Below, in pieces: positions 55,055-63,106 of a stretch of 64,000 bases of DNA (position 1 is the stretch's first letter; the number at the start of each line of letters is the position of its first letter). Source of the DNA: Pectobacterium wasabiae CFBP 3304 (lineage in GTDB: Bacteria > Pseudomonadota > Gammaproteobacteria > Enterobacterales > Enterobacteriaceae); contig NZ_CP015750.1 in the NCBI RefSeq assembly GCF_001742185.1, positions 3,906,001 to 3,970,000 of the forward strand, given 5' to 3'. Under the pieces are notes generated by a model. It did not search any database and had not been told where the DNA came from. It saw only the letters and a list, made by a program, of their open reading frames with translations. Position numbers and translations under genes: made by a program.

Positions 55055-55362
55055 TATTCTTGCTCCTTATCGTTGTTGAGCTGGTCAAAGGCTGATTGGC
55101 ACATCGCCGCAAAGCGTTTGCTTTCGGTCAGCAGTTTCTTTGAGTCGGTGACATTCCCGCGCCAAATTTCAGTGGCGATAGCACGATGCACAAAATCGTT
55201 AATGAGGCTGACGGGGTTCTGATAAACAGCCAGCGTGGATAAATAAGGCTGGTCACCATCTTCTTTCCCGCATTTAATTTCGCCCAGCGCAAAGTCATAG
55301 CCAACTTTCGCTATTGCATAATTGCCGTTGATATCGACGCGGTTATAAGCTGGGTTTTCCAT
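55054..55362 (-). CDS. early-operon protein, unknown
   Basis: This 102-residue protein (MENPAYNRVDINGNYAIAKV) shares a base with each neighbour and sits in the Cox-CII-A operon. I recognise no catalytic motif. The gene is conserved in position in P2/186-type phages as far as I recall. Confidence 0.65.
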   Translation of the reverse strand: MENPAYNRVDINGNYAIAKVGYDFALGEIKCGKEDGDQPYLSTLAVYQNPVSLINDFVHRAIATEIWRGNVTDSKKLLTESKRFAAMCQSAFDQLNNDKEQE

Positions 55363-55610
55363 TACATCACCGCCTTGATATCTGACCCGGAATGATTAAA
55401 GGCGTCGGATTCCTGCCGTAATAACTCGATGATTTCCACGCTGCTTAATTCATGGATAGCAGCATGAGTCGCCAGTGTGTCCAGACGAGAAGAAAATGAC
55501 GTGTGCGCATCGGCTTTCGCCTCGGTGCGTGCCTGAGAAAGCATTAACTGAATGCCCTCGTTTTCAGCCTTGCGGCGTATTTCCTGACCTACTGTTTTAT
55601 ACATGTGCAT
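55362..55610 (-). CDS. DUF2732-like phage protein
   Basis: This 82-residue helical protein (MHMYKTVGQEIRRKAENEGI) resembles the DUF2732 family found only in P2-type phages. Function is unknown. It starts at ATG 55610. Confidence 0.7.
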   Translation of the reverse strand: MHMYKTVGQEIRRKAENEGIQLMLSQARTEAKADAHTSFSSRLDTLATHAAIHELSSVEIIELLRQESDAFNHSGSDIKAVM

Positions 55611-55672
55611 ATAATCCTCAGATAAAGGGATTCCCGACGCAGTTAAGCGCCTAATTAATTTCAGGTGGTTAT

Positions 55673-55831
55673 TTAATTCAGATATTCTTCGGGTTTAATT
55701 GCCGTCAGGATATCGGGGGCGGCTTCAAACAAGCTGAATAGCTCATTTAAGGCATGTGATATTTTATTTCGCCACGGACATGAAACATCATCAATCCGCC
55801 AGTAAGCCGACCAGCGACAAATAACGCACAC
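55673..55831 (-). CDS. possible 52-residue early protein overlapping CII
   Basis: A GTG-initiated frame (MCVICRWSAYWRIDDVSCPW and onward, ending IKPEEYLN) begins inside the end of CII and runs to 55673. The coding sense (Trp/Cys-rich start, acidic helical end) and the chain of overlaps make it plausible. No ATG is available. Confidence 0.45.
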   Translation of the reverse strand: MCVICRWSAYWRIDDVSCPWRNKISHALNELFSLFEAAPDILTAIKPEEYLN

Positions 55832-56222
55832 CCGCGTTGATACTCTCGATCACGTTATGACGACGCGCTGGCGTCATGCGCTCATCGGATACGCTTTCAG
55901 CAGCAACCGCGCCCACTGCGGCGGTGGCCTGCAATACATACGTGGTTAGACGTTCTGCCTTTGCCTCATTCACTGGCACGGCTGGCAGGCAATTAAGCTG
56001 CGCCAAAAGCCCATCGATCAGCGTGGCGTCTTCGGTTACATCGGTGATTGCCAGCAGCTCGTCACACGTCAGCTTGTGTGGCTGGTCTGGGTTAAGTTTG
56101 TTACGCAGCATTTGAGCGTTCATGCCGATGCTTGCGGCTACATCAACCAGATTCTGCTTGTTAGCAAACGCACGACAGGCATTGTTGAAGTGCGGATGTT
56201 TTGCAATTTCGTAATCAAACAT
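55791..56222 (-). CDS. CII-family phage regulatory protein
   Basis: This 143-residue protein of the 186/P2-group CII family (phage_CII type) contains a helix-turn-helix around VDVAASIGMNAQMLRNKLNP. In 186, CII activates the establishment promoter of the repressor. It follows Cox in the early operon. Confidence 0.82.
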   Translation of the reverse strand: MFDYEIAKHPHFNNACRAFANKQNLVDVAASIGMNAQMLRNKLNPDQPHKLTCDELLAITDVTEDATLIDGLLAQLNCLPAVPVNEAKAERLTTYVLQATAAVGAVAAESVSDERMTPARRHNVIESINAGVRYLSLVGLLAD

Positions 56223-56255
56223 GGTTCAGCTCCTTTGAAATTCGAATAATCGAAT

Positions 56256-56660
56256 TCATGGTTTGATGTAACGGCACTTGATGGCGTGCTGACGGTTCTT
56301 TTCCCGCCATGCCTCAAGGTTGATTAATGCGTTGCCGTGTTTAGTCATGACGGAATGGCCGACAACTTCACCTGTCGTTTTATCTTTCTTAGCGCGCTTT
56401 ACGGTGCTGGTTGGTGTCGGTGCCAGCAGTACAACGCCGTTAGCGATCCATTTTTCCAGTAAAGAATTACTTATGTTATTGATTCTCGCGAATTCTTTCT
56501 TTGTCATGGTTGGTGCCATTTGCACGGCTGCAACCTGTTCGATAGCGTCTTTGATGACGCGGTTGACTTCTGGTGTCAGTGCTTTGACCAGCTCAGCAAC
56601 CAGTGCGGGACTGATTGCAGAATCAAATCGTGGGGATGCATTTGCAATCTCCTGAGACAT
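56256..56660 (-). CDS. cox: Cox/Apl-type excisionase-repressor
   Basis: This 134-residue protein has a winged-helix/MerR-like motif (MTKKEFARINNISNSLLEKW). In P2 and 186 the equivalent protein both excises the prophage and represses the lysogenic promoter. It is the first gene of the early operon and is divergent from the repressor. The N-terminal 50 residues are helical and longer than in P2 Cox (91). Confidence 0.78.
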   Translation of the reverse strand: MSQEIANASPRFDSAISPALVAELVKALTPEVNRVIKDAIEQVAAVQMAPTMTKKEFARINNISNSLLEKWIANGVVLLAPTPTSTVKRAKKDKTTGEVVGHSVMTKHGNALINLEAWREKNRQHAIKCRYIKP

Positions 56661-56694
56661 AACGCAATATCTCCTGTTAGTCGGTTTGTGTTCT

Positions 56695-56764
56695 ATGGTG
56701 TTGCATGTGGTGTGTACGCACTATAGATCACGTGGTGTGTATGTATAAATGCTCATGGGGTGTA
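56695..56764. promoter_or_regulatory. switch region with repeated GGTGTGTA-type sites
   Basis: The decamer GTGGTGTGTA occurs at 56707-56716 and 56732-56741, with related ATGGTGTTGC at 56695 and ATGGGGTGTA at 56755. They fill the space between the divergent cox and repressor genes. They are candidate operators for the repressor or Cox. Confidence 0.5.
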
Positions 56765-57628
56765 TTTTTGGAAGGTAATGATTCTTTACAGGAAGCCCCT
56801 TCTGTTTTGCAGAGGGTTTTATCTAGCTATGGTGCGAAGACTCAGAAAGAGCTTAGCGACCTAACCTCAATTCCAACAAATACTATAAGTAATTGGATTA
56901 AAAGAAATAATATCCCTAGCAATGTCATCTTGATGTGTGCAGTAGATACGGGAGCTGATGCGCGATGGTTAGTTACAGGTGAGTTTGAAAATTCGAATTT
57001 GAAAATACCGCCAGTAACGCTAAAAGGTAAAGCGCTTTATGACCAGGTTCTGGCATCAGGTGGCAAAGCCGTTCTGCGCAGGATGCTGGATGCCTATGGT
57101 TTCAGCACACAAAAAGAGCTTGGTGACTTGCTGGGGATTTCAACGGCTACGATCAGCACATGGATTCGCCGTGATTTCTTTCCCGGCGATGTCGTTATTG
57201 CTTGCGCGTTGGATACTGGCGTTTCTCTTGAGTGGCTGGCGACAGGGCGGGGTATCACAAATGTAGGACAGGGGATTGCCGTTGATGCACCGGAAACTAT
57301 TACCGTTGCTAAGAAACGCCTGCTGGCTGGTAAATTGGAAGACGATGGTTTTTGTTCTATCGACAAATCATTTTTACCTGAGGGCGTTACTCAAGAAAAA
57401 TTATGCTACATACGCTCAGGTAAAGACGCTTGGCTCGTAGAAATGGGTGAGGGCGAAGTATCTAACGGTACATGGCTTTTAGATATTGATGGAAGTTTGG
57501 ATGTGTATTCAGTGTCTCGCCGTCCGAGTAAATTAATTGTTAATGGACGTGATGGTGAGTTCGAATGCACCGTTGATGAAGTAGTTGTAAAGGGTATCGT
57601 TACTATTATTTTTAAAACAGCAATATAA
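56741..57628 (+). CDS. cI: CI repressor with two tandem helix-turn-helix domains
   Basis: This 295-residue repressor is of the 186 CI type. It carries two copies of the DNA-binding domain: residues 21-80 (VLQRVLSSYGAKTQKELSDL) and 109-170 (VLRRMLDAYGFSTQKELGDL). By eye 32 of 60 aligned residues are identical between copies. A C-terminal oligomerisation region (about 190-295) follows. 186 CI has 192 residues and one such domain. ATG 56741 is the only in-frame ATG, but a TTG at 56768 with GGGGTG upstream is also possible. It holds the prophage quiescent and may be inactivated by the tum-position product. Confidence 0.85.
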   Translation: MYKCSWGVFLEGNDSLQEAPSVLQRVLSSYGAKTQKELSDLTSIPTNTISNWIKRNNIPSNVILMCAVDTGADARWLVTGEFENSNLKIPPVTLKGKALYDQVLASGGKAVLRRMLDAYGFSTQKELGDLLGISTATISTWIRRDFFPGDVVIACALDTGVSLEWLATGRGITNVGQGIAVDAPETITVAKKRLLAGKLEDDGFCSIDKSFLPEGVTQEKLCYIRSGKDAWLVEMGEGEVSNGTWLLDIDGSLDVYSVSRRPSKLIVNGRDGEFECTVDEVVVKGIVTIIFKTAI

Positions 57629-57641
57629 GGATTATATTATC

Positions 57642-58115
57642 ATGGATATGAGCTTTGTTTATATAAATGCTCAAAGAATTATCAGTGCATATTCTGTATC
57701 TCAAGTCAGTGAAAGTGAGGAACACTTTCAAGGAATATGCCACCACTCTAATCAGTTAAGAACCTTTAGAAAAGATAGGTTGATAGAAAACCTCCCATCT
57801 TATGAAGAAGCGGTAAAGGTTGCCGCCATCATAGATGCATCACAGTATCTACATCTTTTTCAGAAGCCTAAAGCTAATCTTTTCGAAGTTTTTTTTACCG
57901 GTTTTAAAAAAGCAGATAAAGATCGGTTGGTGAGTTTAGCAACAGAAAATAAAATTTCGGTAAGAAATTCTGTCACGCAGAATCTTCAAGTGCTCTGCTG
58001 TGGGTACAATGCAGGACCAACAAAAGTTACCGCAGCGAGGATGAAAGGAGTTCTCATTTTAGATGAAGAACAGTTTTTGAATATGGTTAGTACTGGTGAA
58101 GTGCCTGATTTTTAA
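57642..58115 (+). CDS. WYL-like/BRCT-domain protein
   Basis: This 157-residue protein has an N-terminal WYL-like strand pattern (VYINAQRIISAYSVSQ, then GICHHSNQLRTFRKDRLIE) and a C-terminal BRCT domain (about 78-155). The BRCT domain is recognisable by FFTGFKKADKDRLVSLATEN and GYNAGPTKVTAARMKGVLIL. It lies 13 nt downstream of the repressor and is probably co-expressed in the lysogen. BRCT domains bind DNA ends or phosphopeptides, so a role in sensing foreign DNA is possible (inference). Confidence 0.72.
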   Translation: MDMSFVYINAQRIISAYSVSQVSESEEHFQGICHHSNQLRTFRKDRLIENLPSYEEAVKVAAIIDASQYLHLFQKPKANLFEVFFTGFKKADKDRLVSLATENKISVRNSVTQNLQVLCCGYNAGPTKVTAARMKGVLILDEEQFLNMVSTGEVPDF

Positions 58116-58139
58116 ATCATAGGATAAAAAGAGTATTAA

Positions 58140-58997
58140 ATGAAAAGTATATTATTTTTGATTCTTGTTGTTCTGTCTTCAAGTTCAATTGCTGCTGATG
58201 AAATATCTGGCGCTAATGATGTTCGGCATCCGGTTGCCTCGATGGATACTCAGTCTAATATAGCAACGCCTGCTTATTATGATGATGAGAAAAATCTAGC
58301 TAAATTAGCTGAGAAAATATCATCCTTAAACAAAGATAAACGAGATGCACTGGAAATATTAGAGAAAGTAGACTCTTTTTATTCAAAATCTTTTTACAAC
58401 TTATTAATGCTAATACTCGCGCTGACGAGTATAGTTGGGTTGCTTATCCCGATAATAATATCAGCTTACCAAACTAAATTACTTAAAGGGCAAACGATCA
58501 ATTTGCAACAAACCATAACTAATGAAGTGGCATCTAAATTGTCGGAACTAAAGGAAACTCTCTATGCTGACAATGAAAAGAAAATGTTAGAATTAGAGGG
58601 TGATGTAAAGAAAATTATCGAAAAAATGGAAGCTGAATATAAAGTTGAAATAAAAAACCTTAGAGCTGAAAGTCTTGCCAGGATCAATCATGTTAGTGCC
58701 GCTACTTGTTTTGTTAATAAAGAGTACGGAACAGCGGCTAAATTTTATTTTAGAGCTGCTTTAAATTATATGAAATATAATAACCATTCTGGAATAAGAA
58801 ATGTGACTAATTTTCTTATAAAAAATGTTATGGCTAAAATCCCATCAGATCATGAGACCCCGCAGCTCGATGAAAGGTACAATAAATTCATAAAAGAACT
58901 ATCATCATTTAACACTGAATCAATATATAATGACGCTATTTCTGAGTTGAAATCAGCTTGGGATGATTTTGAAAAAAGAGCAAAGAGAAGTAAGTAA
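58140..58997 (+). CDS. membrane coiled-coil protein of unknown function
   Basis: This 285-residue protein has a signal peptide (MKSILFLILVVLSSSSIAAD), a periplasmic segment of about 65 residues, one transmembrane helix (about 86-109), a coiled coil (about 117-180) and a helical, TPR-like cytoplasmic end. It follows the BRCT gene by 24 nt and is AT-rich. It could be a superinfection-exclusion or defence effector; no family is recognised. Confidence 0.6.
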   Translation: MKSILFLILVVLSSSSIAADEISGANDVRHPVASMDTQSNIATPAYYDDEKNLAKLAEKISSLNKDKRDALEILEKVDSFYSKSFYNLLMLILALTSIVGLLIPIIISAYQTKLLKGQTINLQQTITNEVASKLSELKETLYADNEKKMLELEGDVKKIIEKMEAEYKVEIKNLRAESLARINHVSAATCFVNKEYGTAAKFYFRAALNYMKYNNHSGIRNVTNFLIKNVMAKIPSDHETPQLDERYNKFIKELSSFNTESIYNDAISELKSAWDDFEKRAKRSK

Positions 58998-59199
58998 TGA
59001 TAAAAATTATAGCTTTTTCTTTTTTTTTATTAATGCGACGCCTTTCCCTTCTTTCAGATTAAATTCATTTTTAGCCAAGCAAGAGTTATCTATAGATCTA
59101 TGAATTTCACCGAATAGTAACATTTCAAGTGCTGCACTGATAAGTATTTTTACCAATCTCAGGCGTCTGTAAATTGAATGGGCATAAAGGAGTATATCC

Positions 59200-59535
59200 A
59201 TGGAGTATCAAAGTATCCGTCTAAATGTGAATGAAGGTTTTCAGAAATTATGCGCCAAGCATGACTTAACGTTAAGCAAAACGGAATGTTTCAGCGCCAG
59301 CACAACGATGAAAGATATCATCGATTTTGTGTATCAAGTGAAAGACGCTAACGTACACCTTGCTTTGCTGGCCTATATTGCTGTCGAGTGGCTGAAAGGT
59401 AGAAAAGGCCGGAAAATTCACATCGCAATTGAAAATGAAAAACTCAAAGAGATCACCGCAGAGAATGTGAGTAAGGAAGAGCTGGAAAGCATTCTCACCA
59501 AAACAGTGGCTTTGTTTACAAATGAGTCAGAGTAA
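59200..59535 (+). CDS. unknown protein beside attR
   Basis: ATG 59200 has the ribosome-binding site AAGGAG 9 nt upstream. The 111-residue soluble protein (MEYQSIRLNVNEGFQKLCAK) is predicted helical. It is the last prophage gene before attR and has higher GC than the preceding cargo. No family is recognised. Confidence 0.65.
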   Translation: MEYQSIRLNVNEGFQKLCAKHDLTLSKTECFSASTTMKDIIDFVYQVKDANVHLALLAYIAVEWLKGRKGRKIHIAIENEKLKEITAENVSKEELESILTKTVALFTNESE

Positions 59536-59659
59536 CGCTGGCTTTTACCGTTCCATCGGCCAACGTATTGCTTCAGGCTATGCGTTGGCTTGTTTGTGAT
59601 GTGTCGCGATACTGTCGCCAAGGGTGTGTTTAAGTGTTTGATTTTAATGATGTTGATGA

Positions 59660-59679
59660 GTATTCAGTCTTTTTTTATA
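59660..59679 (+). other. attR core
   Basis: An exact copy of the 20-base attL core GTATTCAGTCTTTTTTTATA. The match ends at both sides, so the repeat is exactly 20 bp. Confidence 0.92.
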
Positions 59680-59744
59680 TCATTGATTTTTAACTATTTA
59701 TTTTTTATATCCACGAAAATCCACGAAAATCGATATACGGTCTT

Positions 59745-60077
59745 TTATAGATAGGTGTATTCCTTCCCGCGAGTATCCAGATATTTCTCTGTCATTCTTA
59801 CTTATTTATGTCCCAGTAGTTTCTGTGCAAACTCCTTTCCCCGTTCTTTCTCATACAACCTGCCAGCGAGACTTCTTATCTCATGGAATGTCGGCGGCTT
59901 CTCATCTAGTTCAATCCCTGATTCCTTTCTGGCTTGGACAAGTCTTTTGGTTAGCCCGTTGAGTTCTACGGATCCGCTTGGGTTGTTTTTTCTAATGCCG
60001 ACACTAATCATGTAATCCGTTTTGCTGGAATCACGGCATTGATCAATCACATCGGACAGAGGACAGACGCAGCCCAA
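59745..60077 (-). pseudogene. remnant of a lambdoid-type integrase
   Basis: This is the C-terminal catalytic part of a second tyrosine recombinase: FHEIRSLAGRLYEKERGKEF contains the H-x-x-R pair and QKLLGHK follows. An in-frame TAA then interrupts, and the frame continues as MTEKYLDTRGKEY, including the expected nucleophile Tyr, before a second stop at 59745. The arm-binding and core-binding parts are missing. The sequence resembles lambda/HK022-type Int rather than the P2 int at attL. It is a fossil of an earlier element at the same site. Confidence 0.82.
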
Positions 60078-60098
60078 CCTGCTTCGGCGGGTTTTTGC
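60072..60098 (+). terminator. intrinsic terminator upstream of 60152 gene
   Basis: The stem CCAACCTGC / GCGGGTTTTT with a TTCG loop and a T tract lies on the plus strand. Confidence 0.7.
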
Positions 60099-60151
60099 TT
60101 TTGTACAACAGTCCTCCCTGATAAAATCTTAAAAAATGGAGGAAGTATATT

Positions 60152-60382
60152 ATGACGAATTGGGGATTAGGGGCTTTAGTTGCAGGGGTAGTCTGGCTTA
60201 TCGTGTCATTTAATATGAGTACATCCATAGTGATAGACGGTAAACTTGTCACGAATGTTTTTTTGATCGCTGCTCGTGAAAGTCAGATGAATATGGGTTG
60301 GGTGTTAGTCGTAGTCGGGGGCGTTTTCACGCTCTTGGGAGTGGCTAGAAAACGGTATACCAATAAACACCGTGAACCCTGA
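60152..60382 (+). CDS. small two-TM protein, unknown
   Basis: This 76-residue protein has two hydrophobic helices (about 5-20 and 48-64) and a basic C-terminus (RKRYTNKHREP). The ribosome-binding site GGAGGA lies upstream. It is followed by a second small membrane protein, possibly co-transcribed. Confidence 0.65.
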   Translation: MTNWGLGALVAGVVWLIVSFNMSTSIVIDGKLVTNVFLIAARESQMNMGWVLVVVGGVFTLLGVARKRYTNKHREP

Positions 60383-60411
60383 AAGCACAGTTATAATAGC
60401 TAGGGAGCATT

Positions 60412-60657
60412 ATGCGTATTTGGGATTACTGTGTGATAGCTGCCATTTTTCTCTGTGGTATCGTTATGATAGTAGAGTCTATCATTTACGTTCGTAGAGG
60501 GGTTTATACAAAGACTTTTAAAGGCGTCAGTCGGCGCGAGTATATTCATAGGAATGAAAGGCCAGATGTATACTGGTTACATGTGATTTGTCATTTCAGT
60601 GCGGGTATCGCGATGATTTATATTTTTTTCTGGATTTTTTATCCTTTTTCCATATGA
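60412..60657 (+). CDS. small two-TM protein, unknown
   Basis: This 81-residue protein has helices at about 5-25 and 60-78. The ribosome-binding site AGGGAG precedes the ATG. It lies 29 nt after the previous small gene. No family is recognised. Confidence 0.65.
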   Translation: MRIWDYCVIAAIFLCGIVMIVESIIYVRRGVYTKTFKGVSRREYIHRNERPDVYWLHVICHFSAGIAMIYIFFWIFYPFSI

Positions 60658-60700
60658 CTACGTTATCTTATTTTAATATCTTATCAATAGGGGCAAGGAT

Positions 60701-60979
60701 GTGAGTATACAGATTTTATTTCTGTCGGTGTTTTCGTTTTCGGTAATGGCTGAGGTTGAGAAAGAAAAATGAGGTCACTCATTTGGAAAAGATAAATTCG
60801 ACGGATTTCATATAGAGAATGCAACCACCGATAATGGAATTGCAAAGATACAATTACAAAGACGTGTTGGTATGTTTTCACTGAATTTGTTCATGTATGG
60901 TAGTAAGTTTTCTTGCGAAGATGTCCAAACGACAGAACCTCAGAAACCCGCCATTGGTGCGGTTTTTTTGTTCAAGTGA
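60701..60979 (+). pseudogene. short exported-protein ORF interrupted by an in-frame TGA
   Basis: A GTG start with AAGGA just upstream reads a signal-like peptide MSIQILFLSVFSFSVMAEVE. An in-frame TGA lies at 60770-60772, and the same frame stays open to 60979 (SFGKDKFDGFHIENATTDN onward). The last part overlaps an intrinsic terminator, so the original gene probably ended earlier. Either a nonsense mutation or chance. Apart from this the 60658-61086 region holds nothing clear. Confidence 0.4.
60944..60969 (+). terminator. intrinsic terminator
   Basis: AAACCCGC...GCGGTTT with a short loop and seven T on the plus strand. Confidence 0.7.
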
Positions 60980-61086
60980 TTACGCTTCTTTTGCGTTCGC
61001 TGTGTAAATTAACAGATAACTATTAGCAACATAACGCTGGTATCATTTACACTCTATTTATGGATGTGTGAAACACTGGAGCGTGT

Positions 61087-61452
61087 ATGAAATCGGTTTT
61101 ATCGTTTGTTGTCGCTATTTTAATTTCCTTTTCCTCTTATGCTTCTGATTTGACTGAAGACCAAGGATTATCTGGTTTAATTTGGTCAAAAAAATCCAAC
61201 AAAGAAGCGATCCAATTAATCAACAAGAATCCTGAGTTAATCAATTCAAGGACTGGTGCTGGGTTCACTCCGTTGCACTTAGCCGGGATGATTGGGAACA
61301 AAGAAATTGCCATATTTCTTCTGGAGAAAGGGGCGGATGTTAATGCTGTTAATGACGATGGGTATAGTCCTTTAGTGGTAACTATAGCTAACGGCAATCA
61401 GGATATAGCAGACATTTTGATAAAGAACGGTGGCAAGGAACTAAGACTTTAA
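61087..61452 (+). CDS. exported ankyrin-repeat protein
   Basis: This 121-residue protein has a signal peptide (MKSVLSFVVAILISFSSYAS) and about two to three ankyrin repeats (GFTPLHLAGMIGNKEIAIFL, and DGYSPLVVTIANGNQDIADI). It is probably periplasmic and binds a protein partner. GGAG lies upstream of the start. A similar layout occurs in immunity-type or stress proteins, but the partner is unknown. Confidence 0.75.
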   Translation: MKSVLSFVVAILISFSSYASDLTEDQGLSGLIWSKKSNKEAIQLINKNPELINSRTGAGFTPLHLAGMIGNKEIAIFLLEKGADVNAVNDDGYSPLVVTIANGNQDIADILIKNGGKELRL

Positions 61453-61528
61453 CGTCGCAAATAAAAATCATTTCCAGGCTCGCTTTGGCGATTCTTTTTC
61501 TTTTTATTGCAAAGGGATTGACGTTAAG

Positions 61529-61903
61529 ATGCGAAAAATCATAGTGTTAGTACTGGCTTTACCATTGACATCATTTGCTGCCATTAATGATATCAACAAA
61601 GCCGCACATGAAATCTGCCTGACTGAGTGGAATATTACGGACAAGGTGGGATCAACGGATAGAGATGTGCTGGCAATCGTCAATGAAGAGGTATCCGACT
61701 TCAAAGAACGTGGTTTTAGCCTTTCAGATTTCGGTATTGATGAGCCGGAATACATTGCTACATCGGCTAGGATTGCCGAATCATTTCGTAAAGATCATCG
61801 TCCTCCTAATCGACAATATGACGATGATATAAGGGATACACTCAGAGAGTTGGTGGTTCCTCGTTGTGTGATAAAAGTAAAAGAGAGTTTAACTAACCAT
61901 TAA
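61529..61903 (+). CDS. exported protein of unknown function
   Basis: This 124-residue protein has a signal peptide (MRKIIVLVLALPLTSFAA) and a mature acidic helical domain with two Cys (EICLTEW and PRCVIK) that may pair. It follows the ankyrin gene by 76 nt. The function is unknown. Confidence 0.7.
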   Translation: MRKIIVLVLALPLTSFAAINDINKAAHEICLTEWNITDKVGSTDRDVLAIVNEEVSDFKERGFSLSDFGIDEPEYIATSARIAESFRKDHRPPNRQYDDDIRDTLRELVVPRCVIKVKESLTNH

Positions 61904-62009
61904 GCTATTGCGGTACAAAAAATACGGGCTGCGCTAACGCGTTGCCTTTTTTTATTTCCTTGATCCGCGAACAAAGATCTATGTAGGCAGGCGAACCTGT
62001 GAGGGTCTT

Positions 62010-62303
62010 TTGACCAAAGAGATCCTCAGATGTCTAAACAAGCAGTTTATAGGGAGCGCCAGTGGTGGGGTGTGTAAGTTCTTAGTTTCGGTCGATGGCC
62101 GAGATGTGGCACTATTACAACAAAATCAATTTGTAACTGCTTATTTGAAGAATGGGCTGCATAAACTCATGGTCAGCAATGAGTGCAATGTCCTTTCAAT
62201 GGGAATGAGAAAGACCGTTGATGTTATCGCGAATGGAAACGAACAAGAGTATGTCACAGAGGTGGGCTTCTGGGGGCAATACGGGTTGTGGCAAACTAAA
62301 TAA
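62010..62303 (+). CDS. small protein of unknown function, start uncertain
   Basis: The conserved-looking part (VCKFLVSVDGRDVALLQQNQ to GFWGQYGLWQTK) forms a compact beta-rich domain. The open frame begins with TTG at 62010. An ATG at 62030 in another frame reads MSKQAVYRERQWW but stops early. The true N-terminus is unclear. No family is assigned. Confidence 0.5.
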   Translation: MTKEILRCLNKQFIGSASGGVCKFLVSVDGRDVALLQQNQFVTAYLKNGLHKLMVSNECNVLSMGMRKTVDVIANGNEQEYVTEVGFWGQYGLWQTK

Positions 62304-62372
62304 ACGATAAAAATCATCTTGGCTGTTGAAAAAATGCCCGTTTATTTTCATGGTTATCGCGGTTCAGCGTCA

Positions 62373-62401
62373 GATGCTGTGCCTTTAAAAGGCGCAGCAT
62401 C
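62373..62401. other. strong hairpin in the gap before the cold-shock gene
   Basis: GATGCTGTGCC / GGCGCAGCATC forms a stable stem with a TTTAAAA loop and one mismatch. There is no T tract. The role is unknown; it may be an RNA structure or a repeat remnant. Confidence 0.5.
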
Positions 62402-62524
62402 CTGTAAGGATTACCGGCTGTTGCAGGATTGCCGTTGGTTTTTAAAGGCTTTTAAAAATAAATGCTTGCTAAAGATTTTCATCCGTGCGTTAATAGCTCG
62501 TCGGTTTGATTCGCAGACCTAAAA

Positions 62525-62663
62525 AGCAGTTTAGTAAAGCAGTTCTCATTTCAAAGTGTTATCCATAGATATCCCTTCTTTGAGCCTCCTTATTGTTGCT
62601 AATTAAATTCTGTGCGCAGGCCCTATTTGCCGGAAGGCGCTATAAAAAATTAAGGTAATTTCT
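62525..62663 (+). promoter_or_regulatory. cspA-type 5' leader
   Basis: The region resembles the leader of E. coli cspA-family mRNAs, including AAGCAGTTCTC near the start and TGCCGGAAGGC and AATTAAGGTAATTTCT just before the ATG. These leaders fold differently at low temperature and allow cold-induced translation. Boundaries are approximate. Confidence 0.6.
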
Positions 62664-62876
62664 ATGTCTAATAAAATGACTGGTTTAGTAAAATGGTTTG
62701 ACGCTGGTAAAGGTTTTGGTTTCATTACTCCTGACAACGGTAGCAAAGATGTATTCGTACATTTCTCTGCAATCCAGAGCAACGACTTCAAAACTCTGGA
62801 CGAAGGCCAAAAGGTTGAGTTCACCATTGAAAATGGTCAGAAAGGCCCATCAGCCGGTAACGTTGTTGCACTGTAA
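62664..62876 (+). CDS. cold-shock protein, CspA family
   Basis: This 70-residue single-stranded nucleic-acid-binding protein is an RNA chaperone. RNP1 is KGFGFI and RNP2 is VFVHF. The N-terminus [20 protein letters not shown] resembles E. coli CspB/CspG. In most CspA-family proteins the residue after WF is Asn; here it is Asp (WFDAGKG). The leader suggests cold regulation. Confidence 0.93.
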   Translation: MSNKMTGLVKWFDAGKGFGFITPDNGSKDVFVHFSAIQSNDFKTLDEGQKVEFTIENGQKGPSAGNVVAL

Positions 62877-62965
62877 TAACGTTGCGCTGTAATACAGCCA
62901 AATTGAATTGATGTGTCTCTTGCGATAGCGATGATGGTTTAAACCGGAGCGGCCAAGAAGAACAC

Positions 62966-62998
62966 AAAAAAACCCTAGCGTAAAGCTGGGGTTTTTTG
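62966..62998 (+). terminator. intrinsic terminator of the cold-shock gene
   Basis: AAAAAACCCTAGC / GCTGGGGTTTTTT with a short loop and T tract. Confidence 0.88.
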
Positions 62999-63106
62999 TT
63001 TATAGATCATAACGGGTTTCGATTGGGCCTTTTGTACTTAGATCTCAGCGAGTGGCCGAATATGAACTCATCAATCGTGGTGGACTATTTTAAATTTATG
63101 AGATAG

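Larger units (their letters stand above)
25331..59679. mobile_element. P2/186-family prophage (34.3 kb)
   Basis: A complete set of P2-type structural, lysis, replication and lysogeny genes lies between perfect 20-bp att repeats. The gene order D-U-T-E-FII-FI-H-I-J-W-V-S-R-lysCB-K-holin-X-L-M-N-O / P-Q is that of P2. The regulatory side (CI, Cox, CII, SOS-controlled gene near cos) resembles phage 186. Gene P and gene Q each carry a 1-base frameshift, so the element may be defective unless those are sequencing errors. Insertion into the sdsR terminator matches a known insertion hotspot of this sRNA locus in Salmonella. Confidence 0.95.

Noticed and set aside
59007..59201. 64-codon minus-strand frame opposite the start of the 59200 gene
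   Set aside because: It starts across the ribosome-binding site of the plus-strand gene and is low-complexity at its end; no support.
62319..62522. 67-codon frame before the cold-shock leader
   Set aside because: TTG start, covers a strong hairpin, no recognisable protein features.
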